Below, piece by piece: positions 1-5,852 of a DNA stretch of 5,852 bases (position 1 is the stretch's first letter; each line of letters starts with the position of its first letter). Under the pieces are notes generated by a model, which saw nothing but the letters and a program-made list of their open reading frames with translations, did no database searches and was not told where the DNA came from. Source of the DNA: Clostridiales bacterium (GTDB lineage Bacteria; Bacillota; Clostridia; Saccharofermentanales; UBA5734); assembly GCA_003451915.1 (NCBI GenBank), contig DMJC01000256.1, positions 1 to 5,852 on the forward strand, given 5' to 3'. A program made the translations under genes and the position numbers.

Positions 1-50
1 CTTGTGATGAGGCCGAGTATGACACTATCTGGCGGCAATTGGTCCGCTGA
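1..50 (+). CDS. 3' end of an unidentified upstream gene (partial)
   Basis: The frame that ends with TGA at 48-50 is open to the left edge and reads CDEAEYDTIWRQLVR. Its codons (GAT, GAG, GCC, GAC, ATC, CGG, CGC) resemble those of the neighbouring genes. The competing frame ending at 52-54 uses CTA, AGG and other less typical codons, and the third frame is broken by stops at once. The stop lies 23 bases before the ktrB start and no promoter is visible in that gap, so the two genes are probably co-transcribed. Only 15 residues are available and no family is recognisable. A KtrA/TrkA partner gene would make sense by context, but nothing in these residues shows it. Confidence 0.4.
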   Translation, partial: CDEAEYDTIWRQLVR

Positions 51-73
51 ATGACAGATATGAGGAAGACACC

Positions 74-1489
74 ATGATCGTCGTTAAAAAAAAGCATCCC
101 AGAATTACCGGCAACTGGATCAATGCCAAGCCTGGCCGCGTGATCAGCACTTCATTCTTCCTGGTCATAATGACAGGTACAATGCTGCTGATGCTGCCCT
201 TTGCATCGCATGACGGCCAAACGGCCGGATTTTTGCGGGCTCTGTTTACGGCGACTTCTGCGACCTGCGTCACCGGTCTGATTGTTGTTGACACGGCAAC
301 ACACTGGACTTTGTTTGGCAAATTGGTCATCATCGCCTTGATCCAGATCGGCGGCCTCGGCCTGGTGACCATTACCAGTATCTTCTATAGTTTTATGCGA
401 CGCAAAACCAGTCTCCGCACCATGATTGTCACCCAGGAATCGACAGCCAGCTTCAGTTTTGTCGACGTCTTTAAACTTGTCCGCAAAATTGCGATCATCA
501 CTTTCAGCTGTGAATTTATCGGAGGTCTTTTGATTTCCTGGCGATATATTCCTCATTTTGGCTGGCTGAAAGGTATCGGCAAGGGATTTTTCCAATCGGT
601 ATCCGCATTTTGCAATGCAGGCTTCGACCTGCTGGGGGACAGTGAAACTGGCCAATACAGCAGCCTGGTCGGCTGGAATGGCGATCCGGTTGTTATCCTG
701 ACCACCGGCCTGCTGATTGTCATGGGCGGACTTGGCTTTGTCGTCTGGTCAGACATCATCGGGCTGCGGCATAAAAATGCCAAGCTGCATTTTCACAGCA
801 AGGTCGTCTTGATGATGACGGGTATCTTTCTGGTTTTTGGCACTATCTTCTTTTTAATCGTCGAGTATAATAATACCCGCAGCGCGTGGTCGCTCGGCTC
901 GCTGCCTGAATGGCAACGTCCGCTGGCTGCATTCTTCCAGTCGATTACGCCGCGGACTGCCGGATTTAATTCGATTGACCAGAACACATTGACGGACAGT
1001 TCGAAGTTTATGACGACCATCCTGATGTTTATCGGGGCTGCGCCCGGATCGACGGGCGGCGGCATCAAAGTCTCGACATTCGCGGTCATCCTGGCGACGA
1101 TCGTTTCGGATGCCCGCGGCTATGATGATATCGTGCTGATCCGCCACCGTCTGCCCCGTGAAACCTTTACCCGTGCTTTTGCGATATTTGGCCTGGCTCT
1201 TTCGCTAGTCATCATAACAACATTGCTTTTGACTTTTATCGAAAACGAAGCTCTGGTTGCCGGACGTTTCCGCTTTATCGATATCGTGTTCGAAGCAACA
1301 TCGGCATTTGGTACGGTCGGTTTGTCGTCAGCCGGTACAGCAGGCTTGCAGCCGGCCAGCTGGGCGATCCTGGCACCCGTCATGTATCTGGGACGAGTCG
1401 GGCCGGCTTCATTCGCGCTGAGCCTGGCGATGGCCAAAATGCAGCATCGCGACCTCGTCCATCCGGAAGGCAAGATACTCGTTGGCTGA
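74..1489 (+). CDS. ktrB: TrkH/KtrB-family potassium uptake membrane subunit
   Basis: This is the K+-translocating subunit of a Ktr/Trk system in the cytoplasmic membrane. It normally works with a cytosolic nucleotide-binding RCK subunit (KtrA/TrkA), which is not in this window. The 471-residue protein starts its first membrane helix near residue 25, without the two extra N-terminal helices of enteric TrkH, so it is KtrB-like. All four pore-loop filter sequences are visible: CVTG (G68), CNAG (G183), RTAG (G297) and GTVG (G416). The glycine-rich gate loop GAAPGSTGGGIK lies at residues 321-332. The end, LGRVGPASF followed by PEGKILVG, is typical of a complete family member. GAGGAAG at 62-68 sits 5 bases before the ATG and supports this start. 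The trkH/ktrB naming is by overall architecture; Na+ coupling cannot be judged. Confidence 0.95.
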   Translation: MIVVKKKHPRITGNWINAKPGRVISTSFFLVIMTGTMLLMLPFASHDGQTAGFLRALFTATSATCVTGLIVVDTATHWTLFGKLVIIALIQIGGLGLVTITSIFYSFMRRKTSLRTMIVTQESTASFSFVDVFKLVRKIAIITFSCEFIGGLLISWRYIPHFGWLKGIGKGFFQSVSAFCNAGFDLLGDSETGQYSSLVGWNGDPVVILTTGLLIVMGGLGFVVWSDIIGLRHKNAKLHFHSKVVLMMTGIFLVFGTIFFLIVEYNNTRSAWSLGSLPEWQRPLAAFFQSITPRTAGFNSIDQNTLTDSSKFMTTILMFIGAAPGSTGGGIKVSTFAVILATIVSDARGYDDIVLIRHRLPRETFTRAFAIFGLALSLVIITTLLLTFIENEALVAGRFRFIDIVFEATSAFGTVGLSSAGTAGLQPASWAILAPVMYLGRVGPASFALSLAMAKMQHRDLVHPEGKILVG

Positions 1490-1509
1490 TATTAAATTTT
1501 GGAAACAGG

Positions 1510-1547
1510 ATTTGCAAGTGAGAAACACCTGGCTTGCAAATATTTTT
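1510..1547 (+). terminator. Probable intrinsic terminator of ktrB
   Basis: A perfect 9-base inverted repeat, ATTTGCAAG (1510-1518) and CTTGCAAAT (1533-1541), encloses a 14-base loop and is followed by ATTTTT (1542-1547). It starts 21 bases after the ktrB stop, where a terminator is expected. The stem is only one-third G+C and the loop is long, so it would be a weak terminator. The same dyad could instead be a protein-binding site. Confidence 0.5.
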
Positions 1548-1609
1548 GAAAATTATTTTGTTAAACTGCACAAAATGCGTAAATTAAGCTTTTTTGTCAT
1601 CAAAAATGG

Positions 1610-1639
1610 TTGACATAAGTTCCCCTCATGCATGATAAT
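1610..1639 (+). promoter_or_regulatory. Sigma-A type promoter of the acn-gntR-gltA operon
   Basis: A consensus -35 box, TTGACA (1610-1615), is followed by an 18-base spacer and a -10 box, GATAAT (1634-1639, five of six matches to TATAAT). The expected start of transcription is about 1645-1648, which gives a short leader of about 35 bases. The 60 bases upstream are rich in A and T tracts, which could act as an UP element. This is the only strong promoter-like match in the intergenic region, and it points into the aconitase gene. A 10-base palindrome, TCATGCATGA (1626-1635), lies in the spacer and overlaps the first bases of the -10 box. Confidence 0.8.
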
Positions 1640-1648
1640 AAACTTGAT

Positions 1649-1660
1649 ATTGTATACAAT
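1649..1660 (+). promoter_or_regulatory. Putative operator for the GntR/FCD regulator
   Basis: ATTGTATACAAT is a perfect 12-base palindrome. Allowing one mismatched pair, the dyad extends to 18 bases (1646-1663). It begins 10 bases after the -10 box, covering roughly +1 to +15, which is a classic position for repression. GntR regulators of the FadR/FCD class commonly bind short palindromes with a GT...AC core, and the core here is GTATAC. The downstream gene at 3616-4278 encodes such a protein in the same transcript. Autoregulation is therefore inferred, not shown. Confidence 0.65.
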
Positions 1661-1667
1661 TTCTTTT

Positions 1668-1675
1668 GAGGGGGA
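1668..1675 (+). promoter_or_regulatory. Ribosome binding site of the aconitase gene
   Basis: GAGGGGGA ends 6 bases before the ATG at 1682. A second in-frame ATG lies at 1688 (Met-Gly-Met), but it would be 12 bases from this site, so the first ATG is the better start. Confidence 0.75.
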
Positions 1676-1681
1676 ATTTTC

Positions 1682-3613
1682 ATGGGCATGGCCCTTTCGC
1701 AGAAAATCATCGGCGACCATCTGTTAAGTGGCCAAATGATTGCAGGGCAGGAAATTTCGATTCGCATCGACCAGACACTGACTCAGGATTCGACCGGCAC
1801 TATGGCTTACCTCCAGTTTGAAGCTATCGGCATTCCGCGGGTGAGAACCGAGCTGTCAGTCGCCTATATTGATCATAACACGCTGCAGACCGGCTTTGAA
1901 AATGCCGATGACCACATGTACATCCAGACGGTTGCCAGCAAATATGGCATTCGTTTTTCCAAACCCGGCAATGGCGTCTGCCATCAGGTTCATATTGAAC
2001 GGTATGGCGAACCCGGCAAAACGTTGCTCGGATCGGACAGCCATACGCCCACATGCGGCGGCATCGGCATGCTGGCCATTGGCGCCGGCGGTCTTGATGT
2101 CGCTGCTGCCATGGGCGGCGGCCCGTATTTTCTGACCATGCCGCGCATGGTGAAAATCGAACTGACCGGTCAGCTGCAGCCTTGGGTCAGCGCCAAGGAT
2201 ATTATTCTTGAAGTCTTGCGCTTGCTGACTGTCAAGGGCGGCGTGGGCAAAATAATCGAATACGCCGGTGAAGGGCTGGCGAGCCTTTCGGTTCCCGAGC
2301 GGGCCACCATTACTAACATGGGCGCTGAGCTCGGCGCAACAACGTCGATTTTCCCGAGTGATGAAATCACCCGCGCTTTCCTGGCCGCTCAGGGCAGGGA
2401 AGAAGTCTGGCGTCCGCTCGCCGCTGATCCGGATGCTGTCTATGATGAAACCTGGGCTATCGACCTTTCATCCCTGCAACCTCTGGCTGCCAAGCCGCAC
2501 AGCCCTGACAATGTCGCGCCGGTCAGCGAAATCGGCCCGATCAAGGTCGATCAGGTTGCCATCGGCAGCTGCACCAACTCCTCATTGCAGGATATGCTCA
2601 AGGTTGCTGCCATTCTGAAAGGCAAAACCGTGCATCCTGATGTCTCTCTGGTCATTGCGCCAGGCTCGCGCCAGGTATTGAACATGCTGGCTGACTGCGG
2701 CGCGCTGTCCGACATGATCGCCGCCGGTGCCCGCATCCTCGAGTCGGCTTGCGGCCCCTGCATTGGCATGGGCCAGTCGCCGCGCACCAATGCCATCTCG
2801 CTGCGCACCAACAACCGCAACTTTTTTGGCCGCTCAGGCACAGAATCAGCCAACGTTTATCTGGTCAGTCCGGAAGTCGCAGCCGCCAGCAGCCTGACCG
2901 GCGTGATGACCGATCCGAGAACCCTGGGGACAATGCCGGAGATCGAGATGCCTGAAAAATTCCGGATCAATGATAACCTGGTGGTCATGCCCGCCGAAGA
3001 CGGTTCGTCTGTTGAAGTTGTGCGCGGCCCGAACATCAAGCCGTTTCCGGTCAACACACCGGTCAGCGGCACGATCAGCGGCAAAGCCCTGATCAAGGTC
3101 GAAGACAATATCACAACGGACCACATCATGCCATCGAACGCGAAACTGCTGCCCTACCGATCCAACGTGCCTTATCTGGCTGACTATTGCCTGACCCCGT
3201 GCGATCCTGGTTTTCCAGCCAGGGCCAAAGCTGAAGGCGGCGGCATGATCATTGCCGGTGCCAACTATGGTCAGGGATCCAGCCGCGAACATGCTGCCCT
3301 GGCACCTCTCCAGCTCGGCATCAAAGCCGTTCTGGCGAAATCTTTTGCCCGGATCCACATGGCCAACCTGATCAACAATGGCATTTTGCCCCTGCAGTTT
3401 ACCGATCCTGCTGACTATGACCGCATCAGTCTGCTGGATATGCTGTCCATCGACAATGCAGCAGAGCAGATCAGACAGTTGCCGGTCACTGGCCAGTTGA
3501 CGGTCACCAGCCACAGCAGCAGCCCGATTGTCTGCAATCTCAGAATATCGGAACGTCAGGCCCGTATCCTGCTGGCCGGCGGCCTGCTCAATTTCACCCG
3601 GCAAGAAGGCTGA
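1682..3613 (+). CDS. acn: Aconitate hydratase (aconitase), short single-chain type
   Basis: This cytoplasmic [4Fe-4S] enzyme interconverts citrate and isocitrate through cis-aconitate. The three cluster cysteines are visible as C297 (GSCTNSS) and C357/C360 (ACGPCIGMG). Other active-site blocks are DHNTLQ (D64-H65), GSDSHTPTCGG (G117 onward) and NITTDHIMP (around D480-H481). The swivel-domain loop GSSREHAAL carries S533-S534-R535, matching the catalytic Ser and substrate-binding Arg of mitochondrial aconitase. Domains 1-3 occupy about residues 1-410, and the covalently fused swivel domain about 455-643. At 643 residues it is much shorter than AcnA/IRP (about 890) or AcnB (about 865), and resembles the shorter aconitases of Aquifex and many anaerobic Firmicutes. 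It is the first gene of the operon and is followed after 2 bases by the regulator. Isopropylmalate dehydratase is unlikely because large and small domains are fused and a citrate synthase gene is linked. Confidence 0.95.
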   Translation: MGMALSQKIIGDHLLSGQMIAGQEISIRIDQTLTQDSTGTMAYLQFEAIGIPRVRTELSVAYIDHNTLQTGFENADDHMYIQTVASKYGIRFSKPGNGVCHQVHIERYGEPGKTLLGSDSHTPTCGGIGMLAIGAGGLDVAAAMGGGPYFLTMPRMVKIELTGQLQPWVSAKDIILEVLRLLTVKGGVGKIIEYAGEGLASLSVPERATITNMGAELGATTSIFPSDEITRAFLAAQGREEVWRPLAADPDAVYDETWAIDLSSLQPLAAKPHSPDNVAPVSEIGPIKVDQVAIGSCTNSSLQDMLKVAAILKGKTVHPDVSLVIAPGSRQVLNMLADCGALSDMIAAGARILESACGPCIGMGQSPRTNAISLRTNNRNFFGRSGTESANVYLVSPEVAAASSLTGVMTDPRTLGTMPEIEMPEKFRINDNLVVMPAEDGSSVEVVRGPNIKPFPVNTPVSGTISGKALIKVEDNITTDHIMPSNAKLLPYRSNVPYLADYCLTPCDPGFPARAKAEGGGMIIAGANYGQGSSREHAALAPLQLGIKAVLAKSFARIHMANLINNGILPLQFTDPADYDRISLLDMLSIDNAAEQIRQLPVTGQLTVTSHSSSPIVCNLRISERQARILLAGGLLNFTRQEG

Positions 3614-3615
3614 CC

Positions 3616-4278
3616 ATGGACAGGGTTGCACGCCATGGCTCATTAAGATCAGAAGTCTACCGCCGTCTGCGCGATGACATCCTGATCGGCCGCTATCCAA
3701 GCGGTACCGCACTCACCGAGGCTCAGATCAGCCGGGAAATGGGTGTCAGCCGAACGCCGGTCCGCGAGGCGATCAGCCAGCTGACGCTCGATGGCCTGGT
3801 TTTCTCAACACCCAATAAAAGTATCATCGTCCAGGGTTTTGACAATAATGATATCCACGACCTGTACGATGTCCGCCGCATAATGGAAGTCATTGCCGCC
3901 GCCCGGGCTGCAGAAAAGATGAGCGACGAACAGATTCGTGAACTCCAAGAAGTCTATGACCGGGAGGCAAGCGAAACCCGCGCAAGGGTCAGCACCGCTG
4001 CACTGCAAGATCTGGACAACAACTTTCATGAAAAGATTTTTTTCGGGAGTGGCAGTAAAGTATTCCGGAATATCCTGACCTCGATCAGCATTTATACCCG
4101 TCATGCCCGGCTGGTTTCACTGGCGACACCCGGCCGCAGCCTGAAAGTTATCGATGAACATGGCAGAATTTTGGCAGCAATCAAAAACCGGGACAGCCAG
4201 GCCGCCGGACAGGCCATGCGAGATCATATCGATAACGCGGCAATGAATTTCATGACGGTCAGCCATAAAGGAGGCTAA
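3616..4278 (+). CDS. GntR-family transcriptional regulator, FadR subfamily with FCD domain
   Basis: This 220-residue DNA-binding regulator probably senses a carboxylic acid. Residues about 8-70 form the winged helix-turn-helix, with the recognition region MGVSRTPVREAISQL (S45 to A52 at its core). The typical LxxxGLV segment then leads into the wing. Residues about 78-215 form the all-helical FCD ligand domain. Its metal-site signature is intact: D134, H138 (DNNFH), H182 (DEHGRI) and H204 (MRDHID). FCD proteins usually bind a divalent metal there and coordinate a carboxylate effector through it. The start is 2 bases after the aconitase stop, with AAGAAGG (3603-3609) as ribosome binding site inside the aconitase 3' end. 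Lying between aconitase and citrate synthase genes, it is very probably their local regulator, acting at the palindrome near 1649-1660. Citrate or a related acid is a reasonable but unproven effector. Confidence 0.93.
   Translation: MDRVARHGSLRSEVYRRLRDDILIGRYPSGTALTEAQISREMGVSRTPVREAISQLTLDGLVFSTPNKSIIVQGFDNNDIHDLYDVRRIMEVIAAARAAEKMSDEQIRELQEVYDREASETRARVSTAALQDLDNNFHEKIFFGSGSKVFRNILTSISIYTRHARLVSLATPGRSLKVIDEHGRILAAIKNRDSQAAGQAMRDHIDNAAMNFMTVSHKGG
4267..4274 (+). promoter_or_regulatory. Ribosome binding site of citrate synthase inside the gntR 3' end
   Basis: AAAGGAGG is a near-perfect Shine-Dalgarno sequence lying within the last codons of the regulator gene. It ends 9 bases before the ATG at 4284, and 12 before a second in-frame ATG at 4287. 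The first ATG is preferred. The layout favours coupled translation of regulator and citrate synthase. Confidence 0.75.
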
Positions 4279-4283
4279 CATTT

Positions 4284-5654
4284 ATGATGGATGAGAAGCA
4301 ACGCAACCAACTGATCAAAGAACTGGCCGCCGACTCGGCCGCTAAATCACGTATCGATCCCTCGCTTTACGAACGTTACAGCGTCAAGCGCGGCCTGCGG
4401 AATGACGACGGCACTGGTGTTCTGGTCGGTTTGACCGAAGTTGGCGATGTGGTTTCCTACATTGTCGATGAAGGCGACCGCATTCCAGTTGAAGGCCGCC
4501 TCTATTACCGCGGTATGGCGATAGATGATATCGTTAACGGTTTTTATGAAAAAAAGCGTTATGGCTTTGAAGAAACAGCCTATTTGCTGATTTTTGGCGA
4601 ATTGCCTACTGAAAGCCAGCTCGCACAGTTTACCGAGCTGCTGGCCTGCTACCGTCAGCTGCCACCGGGCTTCACCGAAGACATGATCCTCAAGGCTCCC
4701 AGCCCGGATGTCATGAATAAGCTGGCCCGCTCTGTCCTCGCACTTTATTCCTATGATTCCAATCCCGAAGATATCTCAATTGACAATGTGCTGCGCCAGT
4801 CTGCCCAGCTGATCGCCCAGTTCCCGACGCTGATTTCTTACGGCTACATGGCGAAGCGCCATTATGTTGACAAGGAAAGCCTTTTTCTGCACTCACCGCA
4901 GCCTGAATACAATACCGCCCAGAATATTCTGCACCTGATCCGTCCAGACAGCCAGTTCACCGAACTGGAAGCCCGCGTGCTTGATCTGGCACTGGTCTTG
5001 CACGCCGAACATGGCGGCGGCAACAACTCTACCTTTGTCACTCACGCCGTTTCCTCATCCGGATCGGATACCTATTCGGTCATCGCCGCAGCCATCGGCT
5101 CGCTCAAAGGCCCGCAGCACGGCGGCGCCAGCGGTAAAGCCTTTGACATGATGCAGGACCTTAAAGCGAAAGTCAAAAACTGGCGCAACGAAATGGAGAT
5201 CGTCGATTATCTGACCAAGATTCTCGAGAAGAAGGCCTTTGACAACACAGGTTTGATCTATGGTGTCGGCCATGCCGTTTACACCTTGTCCGACCCAAGA
5301 ACCAAGCTGCTGCGCGACTATGCCCGCAGTCTGGCCTATGAAGCCGGTCGCGAAGATGAATACGAGCTTTACATGCTGACCGAACGCCTGGCGCCCGAAG
5401 TCTTCTTCAAAGTCAAGAAAAGCGACAAGGTTGTTTGCGCCAATGTCGACTTTTATTCAGGCTTCGTCTACAATATGCTTGGCCTGCCCGCCGAGCTGTT
5501 TACCCCGATCTTTGCTGCAGCCCGTATAGCCGGCTGGAGTGCCCACCGCATCGAAGAACTGGTCAGCGGCGGCCGTATCATCCGCCCGGCTTATAAGTGT
5601 GTACAAAAGAGAAGGCCGTATACCTCAATGGATAAAAGGTCAAGTAACAAGTAA
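4284..5654 (+). CDS. gltA: Citrate synthase, Si (GltA) family
   Basis: This cytoplasmic enzyme condenses acetyl-CoA with oxaloacetate to citrate, which the aconitase encoded upstream then uses. Active-site landmarks are all present: LHAEHGGGNNSTF with H243 (equivalent to E. coli His264), GPQHGGASG with H279, GVGHAVY with H330, and the catalytic aspartate D389 in NVDFYSG. The substrate-contact segments RLYYRG (R72-G77) and IIRPAYK (R434-K438) are also visible. The 456-residue length, with an N-terminal extension of about 40 residues, matches the clostridial form rather than the shorter Bacillus CitZ. It is not the Re-type enzyme, which belongs to the isopropylmalate synthase superfamily. The C-terminus YTSMDKR resembles the usual family end (YxPxDxR), and the last three residues, SNK, come from a downstream tandem repeat. 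A 2-methylcitrate synthase activity cannot be excluded, because this family shows both specificities. Confidence 0.95.
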   Translation: MMDEKQRNQLIKELAADSAAKSRIDPSLYERYSVKRGLRNDDGTGVLVGLTEVGDVVSYIVDEGDRIPVEGRLYYRGMAIDDIVNGFYEKKRYGFEETAYLLIFGELPTESQLAQFTELLACYRQLPPGFTEDMILKAPSPDVMNKLARSVLALYSYDSNPEDISIDNVLRQSAQLIAQFPTLISYGYMAKRHYVDKESLFLHSPQPEYNTAQNILHLIRPDSQFTELEARVLDLALVLHAEHGGGNNSTFVTHAVSSSGSDTYSVIAAAIGSLKGPQHGGASGKAFDMMQDLKAKVKNWRNEMEIVDYLTKILEKKAFDNTGLIYGVGHAVYTLSDPRTKLLRDYARSLAYEAGREDEYELYMLTERLAPEVFFKVKKSDKVVCANVDFYSGFVYNMLGLPAELFTPIFAAARIAGWSAHRIEELVSGGRIIRPAYKCVQKRRPYTSMDKRSSNK

Positions 5655-5697
5655 CGAGTAACAAGGAACAAGGAACAAGTAACAAGGAACAAGTTAG
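5642..5697 (+). repeat. Heptanucleotide tandem repeat AAG(T/G)AAC
   Basis: Seven consecutive 7-base units run from 5642 to 5690: AAGTAAC twice, GAGTAAC, AAGGAAC twice, AAGTAAC and AAGGAAC. A degraded eighth unit, AAGTTAG (5691-5697), follows. The citrate synthase stop TAA (5652-5654) is inside the second unit. The first three units each carry TAA, and because 7 is not a multiple of 3 they stop all three plus-strand frames within 17 bases. Similar short heptamer arrays are known between genes in cyanobacteria and, from general experience, in some Firmicutes; their role is unknown. Confidence 0.9.
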
Positions 5698-5749
5698 GTG
5701 AAGAATGAAAGATGATGAATTAAGAATGAAAAATCCTTCATTCTTCATC
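5697..5749. repeat. Direct and inverted repeat block between convergent genes, possible hairpin
   Basis: AAGAATGAAA occurs twice, at 5701-5710 and 5722-5731, with a 21-base period. The arm TTCATTCTTCA (5737-5747) pairs perfectly over 11 bases with TGAAGAATGAA (5699-5709). Alternatively it pairs with the nearer copy as an 8-base stem (5723-5730 with 5737-5744, 6-base loop), extended by GATGA (5714-5718) with TCATC (5745-5749) across a 4-base bulge. Two mutually exclusive hairpins are thus possible. There is no run of T after the stem on the plus strand, so a strong intrinsic terminator for citrate synthase is not evident. The block may still slow transcription from either side. Confidence 0.65.
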
Positions 5750-5751
5750 CA

Positions 5752-5852
5752 TCACTCTTTGCGGTTACCCAAAGGCTCTTGCTTAATGTGAAATGCCATG
5801 ATATAATTGCCTTCGCTTGAAAACTCAGGCAACTCATCAGCCGGCCCTATGG
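5752..5852 (-). CDS. 3' end of an unidentified convergent minus-strand gene (partial)
   Basis: Reading the minus strand from the right edge, one frame stays open for 32 codons and ends with TGA at 5754-5752. It reads IGPADELPEF, then SSEGNYIMAFH, then IKQEPLGNRKE. The mix of residues and codons (GAT, GAG, GAA, ATC, AAG, CGC) looks like real protein with a charged C-terminus, while the other two minus-strand frames stop within five codons of the edge. The repeat block ends just outside its stop, as expected for a boundary between convergent genes. I do not recognise the family. Thirty-two open codons alone could occur by chance, so the call rests on composition and context. Confidence 0.5.
   Translation of the reverse strand, partial: IGPADELPEFSSEGNYIMAFHIKQEPLGNRKE

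Noticed and set aside
51..77. A tiny plus-strand frame starting ATG at 51 and ending TGA at 75-77, overlapping the ktrB start
   Set aside because: Eight codons with no ribosome binding site in front of it; most likely chance in the short gap.
152..655. A 167-codon minus-strand open frame within ktrB
   Set aside because: It is antisense to the pore-forming region of ktrB, with a polar composition expected from complementing hydrophobic codons; no independent evidence for a gene.
2846..3712. A 288-codon open frame on the minus strand opposite the 3' half of aconitase and the start of the regulator
   Set aside because: It lies antisense to strongly conserved aconitase motifs, is rich in His, Arg, Gln and Asp in the way typical of a reverse-frame shadow, shows no recognisable domain, and would overlap two certain genes.
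4284..5654. Possibility that the acn-gntR-gltA cluster is a propionate (methylcitrate) operon
   Set aside because: A GntR/FCD regulator and a citrate/methylcitrate synthase would fit, but no prpB, prpD, acnD or prpF gene is present in the window and the aconitase is an ordinary short aconitase. Kept only as an alternative.
5757..5774. Short inverted repeat CTTTG...CAAAG as a possible terminator
   Set aside because: The 5-base stem is too short, it has no T-run after it, and it lies inside the likely minus-strand coding sequence.
1..5852. CRISPR arrays, tRNA or rRNA genes, insertion sequences and attachment sites
   Set aside because: No spaced direct repeats of CRISPR type, no tRNA-like fold, and no transposase, integrase or terminal inverted repeats were seen. 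The only tandem repeat is the 7-base array at 5642-5697.

Overview
The window is a piece of ordinary bacterial chromosome with balanced base composition by eye. It holds four complete plus-strand genes, the apparent tail of a fifth plus-strand gene at the left edge, and the apparent tail of a minus-strand gene at the right edge. Strong purine-rich ribosome binding sites, very tight gene packing, a KtrB-type potassium channel subunit, a short single-chain aconitase and a clostridial-style Si citrate synthase (active-site block HAEHGGGNNSTF) point to a Firmicute. An anaerobic Clostridia or Negativicutes member is my best guess. This is inferred from protein style, since no rRNA or other marker is present.

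Layout: bases 1-50 look like the 3' end of an upstream gene. Bases 74-1489 encode a TrkH/KtrB K+ uptake subunit with all four selectivity-filter glycines and the intramembrane gate loop. The next 192 bases hold a likely terminator hairpin, an AT-rich stretch, a strong sigma-A-type promoter (perfect TTGACA, 18-base spacer, GATAAT), and a perfect 12-base palindrome ATTGTATACAAT lying over the predicted transcription start. A three-gene operon follows: aconitase (1682-3613), a GntR/FCD-family regulator (3616-4278) and citrate synthase (4284-5654), with gaps of only 2 and 5 bases.

How it fits together: citrate synthase joins acetyl-CoA and oxaloacetate to form citrate, and aconitase isomerises citrate to isocitrate. 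These are the first two steps of the oxidative TCA branch that leads to 2-oxoglutarate and glutamate. The FCD regulator encoded between the two enzymes is the natural candidate to bind the palindrome at the operon promoter and so control its own operon. Its ligand may be a di- or tricarboxylate. A methylcitrate-type role cannot be fully excluded from sequence alone.

The 3' end of the citrate synthase gene runs into a heptanucleotide tandem repeat (AAG[T/G]AAC, seven units plus a degraded eighth). The repeat supplies the last three codons and the stop codon. Next comes a second repeat-like block with two AAGAATGAAA copies that can pair with a downstream TTCATTCTTCA arm, and then the convergent minus-strand reading frame. 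No mobile-element gene, CRISPR array, tRNA or rRNA was seen. Apart from the regulatory architecture and the repeat block, this is conserved core metabolism, and I found no convincing undescribed system.
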